In this document: positions 25,980 to 35,378 of the stretch, one piece after another
Numbering within the stretch: the stretch's first letter is position 1
How the letters are laid out: each line of letters opens with the position of its first letter
DNA from: JALZMG01 sp963739975
Lineage (GTDB): Bacteria > Actinomycetota > Acidimicrobiia > Acidimicrobiales > Ilumatobacteraceae
Assembly (NCBI GenBank): GCA_963739975.1
Contig: CAVUCK010000022.1
Span: forward strand, 62,001 to 126,000
Reading direction: 5' to 3'
DNA: 64,000 nt
Made by a program: the position numbers and the translations under genes
The notes under the pieces: generated by a model
The model's input: only the letters and a program-made list of their open reading frames with translations
The model's database searches: none
What the model was told of the DNA's origin: nothing

Positions 25980-28900
25980 TGACGGTGACGATGACCACGG
26001 CTCAGCGCACGCGGCGCGACCGCGAGGCGGTCGTCGGCGAACGGCTGGTGCGGGCTCGAGAGCGCCGCCGGGCGCGAGCCGAGCAGGCGGCCGGTGGCGC
26101 TTTCAGGGCCGTGCCGGCACGAACGGACGACCAACCACTGCTCTCCTCAGCACAGCGCCGGCTGTGGTTCCTGAGCCAGCTCGAGCCCGACAGCGCGGCC
26201 TACGTCATCCCGGTCGTCTTCCGGCTGGAGGGCCCGCTCGACGCCAGTCGCCTGCGCGACGCATGGCAAGCGGTCGTGCGGCGCCACGAGGTGCTACGCA
26301 CGAGGTACGAGGTCGTCGACGGCGAGCCACGGCCGGTGGTCGACGAGGCGCCGGAGGGCAACTGGGCCGTCGCCGACAGCCCGAGTGAGATCGACGTTCG
26401 TCACCTGGTCGAGCAACCCTTCGACCTGGCCGTCGAGCAACCGTGGCGGGTGTGGCTTGCGGAGCTGACCAGCGACGAGCACCTGTTCATTGCCGTGGTC
26501 CACCACATCGCCGCCGACGGGTGGTCCGTGCGGGTTCTGCTCGACGACCTGTCCGCGGCGTACGCCGGCACCGGTCCGGCCTCATCGGGCCTGCAGTACG
26601 CCGACTTCGCGCACTACCGGTCGACACCGGATGGCGCCGAGGGAGCGTCCCTCGGGTACTGGATCGGGCACCTCCACGACGCGCCCACCACCTTGGCGCT
26701 GCCCACAGACCGCCCTCGTCCGCTCGTCTCGAGCACCGCCGGTGAGACGGTGACGGTGCGCGTCGGCGACGCGACGGCCGACGCCGTTCGCAGCGTGGCG
26801 CGGGCCACGGCGGCCACCCCGTTCATGGTGTTGCTGGCGGGGCTGCACGTGGTGCTCGGTCGCTGGGCCGGCACCGACGACCTCGTCGTCGGCACGCCCG
26901 TGGCGGGTCGTGCGCGCCGCGAGTGGGAGACGCTGGTCGGCTGCTTCGTGAACACCCTGGCCTTGCGGACGCGGTCACGGGCAACCGACACCGTGGTCGA
27001 GCTGATCGACCACGTGCGCGACGTCACGATCGACGGGTTGGCCAACCAGGCCATCGGGTTCGAGGACGTCGTCGAGGCCGTCGTCCCGCAACGTGACGCG
27101 TCGAGCACTCCGATCTATCAAGTCATGCTGACCGCGCACACCGAGCCGGCACCCCAGCTCACGCTGCCCGGGATCAGCGCGACGTGGGTCGCCGAGCCGG
27201 TCTCCGTCGCCAAGAACGACCTGTCCCTCCACGCCTGTGGCGCGCTGCTCGGCGGCGATGCCGACGGCGAACCCGAGTTGCACCTCGGTGCCACCTACCG
27301 CACCTCACTGTTCGACCGGCCCACCATCGAGCGCCTCCTCGGGCACGTCGAGCAGGTGCTGGTCGAGTTCGCAGCCGACCCAGGCCGGGAGCTGTCGACG
27401 GTTCACCTGCTCACCGACGCCGAGATCGAGCAGTTGCCCGACTTGATCGGAGCGACCGCCACGCCGGCGATCGCGCGGGCCCGCTCGATCGGCGCACTGG
27501 TCCGCGACGTTGCCGCCCGCCACCCGGAACGGATCGCCGTGAGCTCCGCCGGGTCCGACCTCACCTACACCGAGCTGCTGGCGCGAACCGACCACCTGGC
27601 CGGGGTGCTCCAGCAGGCCGGCGTCGGGCGCGGCGACCGCGTCGGGCTGTTCGTCGAGCGGTCGTGCGACGTCGTCGTCGGAATGCTCGCCGTGATGGGA
27701 CTGGGTGCTGCCTACGTGCCCATCGACCCGATGTACCCCGACTCACGCGTCGATGCGCTCGTCACCGGCGCCGACGTCCGGGCCGTGATCAGCCAACCTG
27801 CGCTGGCCGGGCGGCTGGCCGCCGAGATCCCGGTGGTCCTCGTCAACGCCGAGCCGGTCGGTGAGCCGTCTGGCATCGACCTGGCGGCGTCGGACGACGT
27901 GGCATACGTGCTCTTCACCTCCGGCACCACCGGCGCACCAAAGGGCGTCGAGGTCGAGCACCATCACGTGTTGACCTACCTCGACGGATTGCACCGCATG
28001 GTCGACATGCGCGACGGCTGGTCGTGGGCGATGATGACCACCCCGTGCGCCGACCTGGGGCTGACCAACCTGTTCGGCGCCCTCACCACGGGCGGCCGGG
28101 TCCACCTCATGACCTACGAGCAGGTCACCGATCCGGCGACCGTTGGCCACTACTTCCGCCAGCACCGCATCGACGCGATGAAGCTGGTGCCCAGCCAGCT
28201 CGCCGCGCTGTGGGACGAGGCCGACCCGACGGCAGTGCTGCCCGCCGAGCTGCTCATCCTGGCCGGAGAGCCCTGCCCATGGTCGCTCGTCGATCAGATC
28301 CGGGCGGCCGCCCCCGGCCTGGCCGTGCACAACCACTACGGACCGACCGAGACGACCGTGTCGAGCATGGGCCTGGCCGTCTCGGCCGGCGGCCGCATCG
28401 GCAACAGTCCCATCGTGCCGCTGGGACGGCCCTTCCCCGGCACTCGCGCCCACGTCCTCGACGCCGCAGGTCGGCCCGTCCCCGTCGGCGTGCCCGGCGA
28501 GCTGGTGCTCGCCGGACCGACGGTGTCCCGCGGCTACCTCGGGCTCCCGGAACAGACGGCGGCACGCTTCGTCGCCGAGCCCCCCGTCCCGGGCATCCGG
28601 CGCGAGCGGGCCTACCGATCGGGTGACCTGGTGCGGCGGCTGCCGACCGGCGAGATCGAGTTCCTCGGTCGGGCCGACGATCAGGTCAAGATCCGCGGCT
28701 ATCGCGTCGAGCCGGGCGACATCGCCCATGCCGCCCGCCAGCATCCCGCCGTGACGGATTGCGCGGTGGTCGTCCGCGATGACCACCCCGGCACACGCAC
28801 GCTCGCCGCCTACCTCACCCCCGCCGCCGGCGAGCCCGAGGACTTGCCGCTGGGCGAGGTCCGCGACCACCTGCGGGCGCTCCTGCCGGACTACATGGTG

Positions 28901-31468
28901 CCGGCCGACCTCGTCGCGATGGCGGTCCTGCCCGTGACCGCCAACGGAAAGCTCGACCGGGCCGCCCTGCCGGCACCGGACCCATCGCTGCGTGCGGCGG
29001 TCGGCGGCGGCGAACTGGAAGGACCCACCGAGGAGATCGTCGCGGCGGCGTGGCGCACCGTTCTCGGCCTGGAGCCGGTCGGGCCCAACGCCAACTTCTT
29101 CGACGTCGGCGGCGACTCGTTCTCCGCCGTGCGCGTGGTCCGGGCGCTGCAGGGTGCCGTGTCGGTGGTCGACCTGTTCATGCACCCGACCGTGCGCGAC
29201 CTGGCGGCGGTGATCGACACGCGCCGGACCGAGCCGTCCGGCGAGGCGCGTCTGCTGCGACGCCTCGACACCCATCGAGGCCGTGCCGATGTGCACTTCG
29301 TCTGCGTCCCCTACGGCGGCGGCAGCCCGGTGACGTTCGCCCCGCTGGCCAATGCCGTCGGCGCCTCGGTTGCCGTGCACGGAGTCGACCTGCCCGGCCA
29401 CGACCCATCCCGCCCAGCCGAGGACCCGCGCCCGCTGCGGGAAGTGGCCGCCGAGCTGGTGGAAGAGATCCGCCATCTCGACGGCGACGTCGTCCTCTAC
29501 GGCCACTGCCTCGGCGGTGCCCTTGCCGTCGAGACCGCCTTGCAGCTCGAGGAGGCCGGCACCCGGGTCCTCGGCGTCGTCACGGCTGGCACGTTGCCGG
29601 CCGCCAGGCTTCCCGGGCGGTTCACGCGTTTCGTCAACCGAGTCCTGCCCACGGACCGCTGGCTGTCCGACCGCGCGTACCACGACATGTTGCGCTCACT
29701 TGGTGGCTTCACCGATGTGGTCGATCCGGCCGATCGGGCCTTCTTGGTGCGGGCACTGCGCCACGACGCCCGCCAGGCCGAGACGTACTACACCGAGCGC
29801 TACGACGAACCCGAGGCGCAGCGACGCCGTCTGCGGGCGCCGGTGTTGTGCGTCGTCGGCGAACGGGACCGGGCGACCGAGCTGTACGAGGAACGCTTCG
29901 CCGAGTGGCAGGACTTCTCCGCCGAGGTCGACTTGGCGGTCATCCCCTCGGCCGGGCACTACTTCCTCAAGCACCAGGCCGACGAGCTCGCCGCCATCCT
30001 TGGCGAGCACGTTCGCACCTGGCGCCGAGGCGCACCGCCACGAGCACGGTCGGCGGTCGCCGATGCCGGTGCCGGTTCCGGTGCCGGTGCCGGTGCCGGT
30101 GCCGGTGAGCCGAGCGCGAGGACGTTCCTCTGGGTCGCCCTCACCCAGTTGCTGTCGATGATCGGTACCGGGCTGACCACGTTCGCACTCGGCGTCTGGG
30201 TCCTCCAGCAGACGGGTTCCGTGACCCGGTTCGCCATGATCTCGGTCCTGGCGGTGCTGCCGGCGATCCTGCTGTCTCCCATCGCCGGCGCCGTCGCTGA
30301 CCGCTACGACCGACGGCGGGTGATGCTGGTCGCGGATGCGGTCGCCGGTCTGGCCACGGCGGTGCTCGTCGGGCTGGTCGCGACCGGTCGCCTCGAGCTG
30401 TGGTTCGTCTACGTCTTCGCGTGCGTCGGCGCGGCCGCCAACGCGTTCCAGCGACCTGCCTACCTCGCCGCGATCAGCCAGCTCGTGCCCAAGCGCTACC
30501 TCGGGCAGGCCAATGGCCTGGTGTCGCTCGGCACCTCGGCCGGCGACCTCGTGGCGGCGCTGGCCGGTGGCGTCCTCGTCGGGCTCTTCGGGTTGGGCAC
30601 CGTGATCGCCATCGACGTGGCCACGTTCGGGGTGGCGTTCGTCGTCCTGCTGCTCGTGCGCTTCCCGGCCCGGCTGTGGATCCGCCAAGAGGAGACGTTC
30701 CGTGCGGAGGTGGCCGGCGGATGGCGGTACATCATCCGCCGCCGACCGTTGGTGGTCATGGTCGGCTTCTTCGTCGTGTTCAACTTCCTGTTCTCGCTGC
30801 CCCTTGTCCTGGCGACGCCGATGCTCCTCGCCGGCAACAGCCCCCAGACGCTCGGTTTGGTGCTCGCCGCCGGCGGCATCGGCGCTCTCTTCGGCTCGCT
30901 GCTGATGGCGGTCTGGGGAGGCACCCGGCGGCGCGCCGTCGGCATGGTCGGCGGCACGATCACGCTTGGGCTCGGTGTCGTGCTGCTCGGAGCGACCCCC
31001 GTGCCGTTCGTGCAGGCGGTTGCGATGGCGGGGATCTACGGCTCGTTGCTCGTGCTCAACGCGCACTGGCTGTCCCTCATCCAGACCAAGGTCGGGCTCG
31101 AGCTGCAAGGACGGGTGCTTGCCGTCAACCAGATGGTGGCCATGTCCACCATGCCGCTGGGATTCCTGGCCGCCGGACCGTTCTCCGACTGGACGAACTC
31201 GGCGACCGCCGATGGCGGACCGCTGGCACCGCTCGCTGCGGCCCTCGACCTCGGGTCCGGCGCCCACATCGCGATCGCCGTGCTCCTGATCGGCGTCGCG
31301 ACGACCGTGTGGGGCGTCATCGGCCTCGCCACGCCGACGCTCAGGCGGATGGAGGACGACCTACCTGACGCTGTCCCCGACGCGATCATCGCCGCCGACC
31401 GCGACGAGCTGCAGGCGCAAGCCGACGAGGCGCTGGCGCGTCATCGGCAGCTGCTCGTGTCGAGGTGA
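25979..31468 (+). CDS. NRPS C-A-T-TE fused to an MFS exporter
   Basis: The 1829-residue protein has C at about 50-470 (active site HHIAADGWS near 172) and A at 500-990 (LFTSGTTGAPKG near 645). T is near 1045 (GGDSFSAVR) and TE at 1085-1355, with nucleophile motif YGHCLGG, D in GERDRAT and H in SAGHYF. An Ala-Gly linker at about 1363-1378 leads to a complete 12-helix MFS_3-type exporter. The A pocket reads DLTKIAHVSK, nearest to Asp-type codes. Cys replaces the usual TE Ser. It follows the A-T-C-A-T gene in order, so a tripeptide of about Ala-Gly-Asp is predicted, with release and export coupled in one polypeptide. Confidence 0.93.
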   Translation: MTVTMTTAQRTRRDREAVVGERLVRARERRRARAEQAAGGAFRAVPARTDDQPLLSSAQRRLWFLSQLEPDSAAYVIPVVFRLEGPLDASRLRDAWQAVVRRHEVLRTRYEVVDGEPRPVVDEAPEGNWAVADSPSEIDVRHLVEQPFDLAVEQPWRVWLAELTSDEHLFIAVVHHIAADGWSVRVLLDDLSAAYAGTGPASSGLQYADFAHYRSTPDGAEGASLGYWIGHLHDAPTTLALPTDRPRPLVSSTAGETVTVRVGDATADAVRSVARATAATPFMVLLAGLHVVLGRWAGTDDLVVGTPVAGRARREWETLVGCFVNTLALRTRSRATDTVVELIDHVRDVTIDGLANQAIGFEDVVEAVVPQRDASSTPIYQVMLTAHTEPAPQLTLPGISATWVAEPVSVAKNDLSLHACGALLGGDADGEPELHLGATYRTSLFDRPTIERLLGHVEQVLVEFAADPGRELSTVHLLTDAEIEQLPDLIGATATPAIARARSIGALVRDVAARHPERIAVSSAGSDLTYTELLARTDHLAGVLQQAGVGRGDRVGLFVERSCDVVVGMLAVMGLGAAYVPIDPMYPDSRVDALVTGADVRAVISQPALAGRLAAEIPVVLVNAEPVGEPSGIDLAASDDVAYVLFTSGTTGAPKGVEVEHHHVLTYLDGLHRMVDMRDGWSWAMMTTPCADLGLTNLFGALTTGGRVHLMTYEQVTDPATVGHYFRQHRIDAMKLVPSQLAALWDEADPTAVLPAELLILAGEPCPWSLVDQIRAAAPGLAVHNHYGPTETTVSSMGLAVSAGGRIGNSPIVPLGRPFPGTRAHVLDAAGRPVPVGVPGELVLAGPTVSRGYLGLPEQTAARFVAEPPVPGIRRERAYRSGDLVRRLPTGEIEFLGRADDQVKIRGYRVEPGDIAHAARQHPAVTDCAVVVRDDHPGTRTLAAYLTPAAGEPEDLPLGEVRDHLRALLPDYMVPADLVAMAVLPVTANGKLDRAALPAPDPSLRAAVGGGELEGPTEEIVAAAWRTVLGLEPVGPNANFFDVGGDSFSAVRVVRALQGAVSVVDLFMHPTVRDLAAVIDTRRTEPSGEARLLRRLDTHRGRADVHFVCVPYGGGSPVTFAPLANAVGASVAVHGVDLPGHDPSRPAEDPRPLREVAAELVEEIRHLDGDVVLYGHCLGGALAVETALQLEEAGTRVLGVVTAGTLPAARLPGRFTRFVNRVLPTDRWLSDRAYHDMLRSLGGFTDVVDPADRAFLVRALRHDARQAETYYTERYDEPEAQRRRLRAPVLCVVGERDRATELYEERFAEWQDFSAEVDLAVIPSAGHYFLKHQADELAAILGEHVRTWRRGAPPRARSAVADAGAGSGAGAGAGAGEPSARTFLWVALTQLLSMIGTGLTTFALGVWVLQQTGSVTRFAMISVLAVLPAILLSPIAGAVADRYDRRRVMLVADAVAGLATAVLVGLVATGRLELWFVYVFACVGAAANAFQRPAYLAAISQLVPKRYLGQANGLVSLGTSAGDLVAALAGGVLVGLFGLGTVIAIDVATFGVAFVVLLLVRFPARLWIRQEETFRAEVAGGWRYIIRRRPLVVMVGFFVVFNFLFSLPLVLATPMLLAGNSPQTLGLVLAAGGIGALFGSLLMAVWGGTRRRAVGMVGGTITLGLGVVLLGATPVPFVQAVAMAGIYGSLLVLNAHWLSLIQTKVGLELQGRVLAVNQMVAMSTMPLGFLAAGPFSDWTNSATADGGPLAPLAAALDLGSGAHIAIAVLLIGVATTVWGVIGLATPTLRRMEDDLPDAVPDAIIAADRDELQAQADEALARHRQLLVSR
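30063..30110 (+). repeat. GCCGGT hexanucleotide run encoding the TE-MFS linker
   Basis: About eight GCCGGT units in a row (one with a T substitution) encode the Ala-Gly linker between the thioesterase and exporter domains. Length changes by slippage would keep the frame, because the unit is six bases. The linker length could therefore vary between strains. Confidence 0.8.
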
Positions 31469-31842
31469 GGCCCGCTGGGGCGCAGCTCGGCACCATGCCC
31501 GACGGATGCCGGCGCGGGGCGATCGCTCACCGCACCGCGCCGGCAGCGCGGTCCGCACGAGGTTCGACGCACGACCGCCGGCCCGGCGCGACCCTCGATG
31601 TGTCGTCCACGCCATGCCAGGACCCGATGACGACGAGCTCTGCATCCGAGCGACAGCCTCGGACATCACCGCCGACGTTGCTACCACCTCGCTCGTACAG
31701 GCCGTCGTAGATCGAAGCGACGGCGGCGGCATGATCGACTCCGTCAGCGGCGAGCCCATCTTCGGGCTTGACCTCCTCCGATGTGTGGCCTTCGGCCACC
31801 GCCGGGCTGCTCGGACGCGCCGAGGGGACAGCGCCGGCGGGG
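31469..31842. other. intergenic region after the NRPS operon
   Basis: The 374 bases lie between the convergent NRPS-MFS gene and an alpha/beta hydrolase gene. Short frames exist on both strands but none resembles a known protein. No clear terminator hairpin with a T run is seen. Confidence 0.5.
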
Positions 31843-32988
31843 TCAACCGGTGTCGGGTAATGATGCCACCCCGCTGCCTGAGGCGTCGTCGAAGGAGACG
31901 TCGAGCCGGCAGGTGCCGTTGTGCGCCCAGGCCGCATGACCGGTGAGGTACGACCCCGCGAAGAACGCCTGCTGGAGCGTGAGGCCGTCGTCCCAGTCGT
32001 CGGGGACGAGCAGCGTCCGCGGGATCTCGGGGGTGGCAGGGGTCGGGGTGCCGGCGAGGTGGCGACCGAGAAACAGCGTGACGAGATCGGCGACGGCCCG
32101 CCCGACGTGAGCGCACGGACCAGGCTTTGCCGCGCACGGGGACACGTTGGGTGCGAGGTAGTCGAAGTGCTCGAGCCCGTGGAGGAGCGCGGCGTGTCGG
32201 GGGAGCGAGAACTGCTGCCAGGTCCCGCTCGGGCGGGTCGCCCCGTCGACGGGCGGGGCCCAGCTCCTGTCGAGCGCCTCGGTCTCGCCGAAGACGAACA
32301 GCTTGGGGACCTGGATCGCCAGCAGGTCCTCGGGGGTGACGGCGAAGGTGTCGCCGCTGAGCCACACGAAGGCGCCGATGCCGCCGCCGGCGGCGACGTG
32401 AGCGGCGTTGACGGCGCCGCGCGAGTGGCCGATGACGGCCGTTCGCTCGGGCGGCGTCAGCACGCTGGAGTGTTCCCAACCGTCGTGCATCCAGTCGATG
32501 ACGCGGCGAATCAGCACGGCGTCGCCGTCGGGAGAGAAGTTGATCCCGTCGAGTTGGGGGATGGCGACCACGTAGCCGGCGCGCCCGAGCTGGCGGACCA
32601 GCGGCGAGGCGGCCCAGGTGAGGTAGTGGGCGTTCTGGGCAGCCGTGGACGGCGGCGTCCCGATCCCACACATGCCATGGGCGACGACGACCAACGGATA
32701 CTGGCCGCACGGACGAAGGATCTCGTTGGTCGCCGGGCTGCCGCCGACGCTGGGAAACCACACTCGCAGCGGCGTCGGCGCCCCGAACTCCAAGTCGAAG
32801 CGGTCGACGAGCGCCCGCAGCCGCAACTCGTCGGTGGCGACGAGCCCGTTGGAGTAGTCGCGAAAGCCGCTGAACACCGGGGCGAACGCCGACGGGTGCC
32901 ACGGCAGCTCACAACGCTCGGCGCGGATGTTGGCGAGCAGTCCGTCGAACGCGACGAGTCGGCCGCGCACCCAATCAGCGACTCCCAC
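31843..32988 (-). CDS. alpha/beta hydrolase
   Basis: The 381-residue protein has the nucleophile elbow VIGHSRGAVNAAHVA and an oxyanion strand YPLVVVAHGMCGIG. Asp and His partners are probably in PKLFVFGETEALDRS and LHGLEHFDYLAP. The C-terminal 60 residues, with NGTCRLDVS, contain several Cys residues that could pair. No signal peptide is evident. It starts at GTG 32988, eight bases after GGAGG. The substrate is unknown. It faces the NRPS operon, so a role in product processing cannot be excluded, but nothing supports it. Confidence 0.8.
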   Translation of the reverse strand: MGVADWVRGRLVAFDGLLANIRAERCELPWHPSAFAPVFSGFRDYSNGLVATDELRLRALVDRFDLEFGAPTPLRVWFPSVGGSPATNEILRPCGQYPLVVVAHGMCGIGTPPSTAAQNAHYLTWAASPLVRQLGRAGYVVAIPQLDGINFSPDGDAVLIRRVIDWMHDGWEHSSVLTPPERTAVIGHSRGAVNAAHVAAGGGIGAFVWLSGDTFAVTPEDLLAIQVPKLFVFGETEALDRSWAPPVDGATRPSGTWQQFSLPRHAALLHGLEHFDYLAPNVSPCAAKPGPCAHVGRAVADLVTLFLGRHLAGTPTPATPEIPRTLLVPDDWDDGLTLQQAFFAGSYLTGHAAWAHNGTCRLDVSFDDASGSGVASLPDTG

Positions 32989-33350
32989 GGCCGTACCTCC
33001 CTGCGACCGGTTCGAGTATGGGCACCGGTCGCTGGACTGGTCAACATGGCCGCCGCCGCCTGCAGCCGTTCAGCTGGGCACGGAACCGGAACGAGAGGGC
33101 GCGGGCCACGCCCGCGAGAGGGCTCCGCAACATCCACCGGCGTACGGGCCGCGGCCAACCGGCATCATCGCCGCGAGTAGCGGACGTCCCGCCACTCGGC
33201 GATGGGTGCTGACGCAACCGTTTCGCCGCACCAGCAGTGTCGCCTCCGGCCGGCGCTGGACGAGCAGTGAACTGCGGGGTCGCCGTCCGGCCCGGCACCG
33301 TCGATGGACTCGGACTGCTTCGCTGCGTCCCCGGCTGAAGCGGTCGCGCG
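32989..33350. other. intergenic region without a recognisable gene
   Basis: Short overlapping frames on both strands have no family resemblance. The right end abuts a small minus-strand gene and the left end should contain the promoter of the hydrolase gene. Confidence 0.4.
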
Positions 33351-33536
33351 CTAACGAGCGCCGCGGGCCGCGATCATGACGCTGCCGCCGAGCGCCATGG
33401 CCCAACCAGACCCGTCGAACGCCACCGGCCAGGCCCAGCCGCGGAGGTGATCGACCCGGGCGACCCGGTGACGCTCGCCGCAGTAGAGGACGATGTCGCC
33501 GGCCCGGACATCGCGTGCTTCGATCGTCGTCATCAT
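33351..33536 (-). CDS. small conserved-looking protein of unknown function
   Basis: The 61-residue product (MMTTIEARDVRAGDIVLYCG, then ERHRVARVDHLRGWAWP) has the look of a compact beta-barrel. The pattern RAGDIVLYCGERHRVARVDH is typical of small SH3-like or Hint-like barrels that begin with a G-D-I/V strand. I do not know its role. It stands alone between relic-rich spacers. Confidence 0.5.
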   Translation of the reverse strand: MMTTIEARDVRAGDIVLYCGERHRVARVDHLRGWAWPVAFDGSGWAMALGGSVMIAARGAR

Positions 33537-34097
33537 CTACCCCTCTCGTGGCGAGCGGCCCCTGGATGGCTCCACAATGCGCGAGCGGTCTTGTGGATCG
33601 CTTGCGGAACACATGTGGAGTCTGCGAATCGGGTCGTGGCTGTCTTCGCACCGCGCCAGAAGGCACGCATCGCGCTCGGCGGTGCGCTCGATGCGCACGA
33701 ACGAACGACGCGAACCGGAAGGACCCTCCCCCGCCAGGACCACCCGCCAGGACCACGATCGGGGCAGGCTTCGGGGTCGGCGAGAGGGCCCGCCGTGACG
33801 CCGCGGGCGTGGGCGCGAGCAACGGACAGAAGTAGCGGGATCGGGCGGCGCTCGACCGGAGCCGGCGCGACCGGTCGGTGGACCACGACCACGGCGGTGA
33901 GCTCGCCCTTCCTCGTCCGCAATATCGACACGATGCGCCGACCCGACGCGTGACCCGTCGATTCGCCACCACCGCGCTTCTGGCCGACCTCCGACCGGTC
34001 GCGGTCGAGCTACGTCTCGAGCTGCGACGCCGACATGTTCACGTGCTGCTTGAAAGCCCGATAGCTCTCGTCGAGATTCGGGGTGCTCGGCACGACT
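33537..34097. other. intergenic region without a recognisable gene
   Basis: About 560 bases with only frames of unlikely composition, rich in Arg on both strands. Nothing in it resembles an RNA gene or repeat seen elsewhere in the window. Confidence 0.4.
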
Positions 34098-34319
34098 TCA
34101 GTCCTCGTCCCTGTAGGCAGGACGACCCTGGTCGGGGTCGATGTGCTCGCCGTGGCGGGCCTGTTGCTCCTCCCGGCCGCCGGCGCGCTGCTCGAACAGC
34201 TCCTCGGCTCGTTCCTCGCCGACCTCCTCGACCAGCTCGTCGGCCACCTCGGCATCGCGGTCGACGCTCTGGCCGAACCAGTCCTCGACCTTGCTGTCCT
34301 CACCCCGCTCATTCGGCAT
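34098..34319 (-). CDS. small acidic protein of unknown function
   Basis: The 73-residue protein begins MPNERGEDSKVEDWFGQSVD and continues with ADELVEEVGEERAEELFEQ. The end is hydrophilic (EEQQARHGEHIDPDQ). It is strongly acidic and probably a single long helix with a disordered tail. The frame is open further upstream, but the ATG at 34319 has plausible upstream purines (GAGGAGCGTG) and the upstream codons look random. Similar acidic proteins are common near general stress genes. No function is claimed. Confidence 0.55.
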   Translation of the reverse strand: MPNERGEDSKVEDWFGQSVDRDAEVADELVEEVGEERAEELFEQRAGGREEQQARHGEHIDPDQGRPAYRDED

Positions 34320-34635
34320 CACACGCTCCTCTCGGACGCCCCCGTACCCGCTCGATCCCGCCGCCACTCCTTGGTGGTGGTCCCGCCTCGCGCTGGCCGG
34401 CAGCTCGTCGCTGCGTCGGCCGGTCACCTGCCGCCATGCGTGATCATCGGTGACGAACCGCTGCGCCTGTTCTCGGCTGCGTTCCAGCGGACGGCGCACC
34501 CGACGTTCGTGCCGACGAAGTGGTCCCGCGTCTTCGCTTCGTGTTGGGTCACATCGCGCAGGTTCCCCGGGCGGGCGGCGCCGATAGGGCGCGGCTCAAC
34601 CTGCGAGGTCGGCGCGCTTGCGTGGCGAGCGAGGT

Positions 34636-34863
34636 TCAGCGCTTCTTGGCCGTCGCCTTGCCGCCCTTGCGGCCGGCGGCCTTGTGTTGAGCGGTGGTAC
34701 CGCCCTGGTCGCTCTTGCCGGATCCCGAGTGCGACTTCTCGCCTCCATGCTTCGAAGCCTTTGGGGAGTTGGCGATCTTGGCCGCCCGCTCCTTCGACAT
34801 CCCCTTGTCCTTCAGCGCTTCGTACTGCTTCTCGTTCTTCACGTTCGCTTGCTTGCTCGGCAT
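34636..34863 (-). CDS. small basic DUF7218-like protein
   Basis: The 75-residue protein reads MPSKQANVKNEKQYEALKDK then GMSKERAAKIANSPKASKHG, followed by a Gly/Ser/Lys tail with KGGKATAKKR. The block YEALKDKGMSKERAAKIAN is the conserved core of a widespread small family of actinobacteria and proteobacteria (annotated DUF7218 as I recall). The Lys-rich tail suggests nucleic acid binding. A GAGGTCCCC segment upstream of the ATG at 34863 could serve as ribosome site. Such genes often belong to stress regulons. Confidence 0.78.
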   Translation of the reverse strand: MPSKQANVKNEKQYEALKDKGMSKERAAKIANSPKASKHGGEKSHSGSGKSDQGGTTAQHKAAGRKGGKATAKKR

Positions 34864-34884
34864 GGGGACCTCCTCGGGTTGCGA

Positions 34885-35256
34885 CGTCCCGTACCCATCA
34901 CGCTCGCCGGGTAGTCGGACGGCCACGTCCACGGCCACGGGCGCGACAACGCCTCCGCAGCGTGGTCGTCCGTCCCCGTGCGATCCCCGGCGATCGTCAT
35001 CCGGATGCCCCACCGCAGCCGCGACGTACGTTCGGTCCGCTTGGCGACCCGTTGGTACACGGTCGGGGTGAGCAGGCAGATCACCGACAGCGTCGAGGCG
35101 ATCAGCACGTGGACTCCTGGCAGCACGACCCGCAGCTCCGCAGCAGGACGTAGCACTGCTGGCGCAGCTCCTTGCGGTCGGTGCGGTCGTGGAGCTCGTC
35201 GAGGTCACGGTCGTCCGCCCAATCGTCGTCGAGCCGCCCGTCCTCGCGCGTCGAAC
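34885..35256 (-). pseudogene. relic of a DUF6328-like membrane protein gene
   Basis: One frame reads DLDELHDRTDRKELRQQCYV and then LLR. The adjoining frame continues AELRVVLPGVHVLIAS, then a hydrophobic stretch ending LLTPTVYQRVAK. Together they match the start (L-x-E-L-R-V-V-L-P-G-V-x-V-L) and the end (P-T-V-Y-H/Q-R) of DUF6328-like proteins. A frameshift lies near 35145 and the middle membrane segments are missing. The gene is broken at two points. Confidence 0.6.
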
Positions 35257-35378
35257 CTCATGATCGGCGCCCAGATCCGCTCGTGGCGTAGAGCGATCAC
35301 TGATCGGGCGGTTCTGTCCGGCCGGGATCACCCCGAACGTCGGTTGCCGATTCCGGGGAGGGGGTACGGCCCTGGGCG

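Noticed and set aside
27743..29683. Long minus-strand frame (646 codons) opposite the NRPS
   Set aside because: It is antisense to clear A, T and TE domains and is rich in Arg, Gly and His, as expected of a GC-rich shadow.
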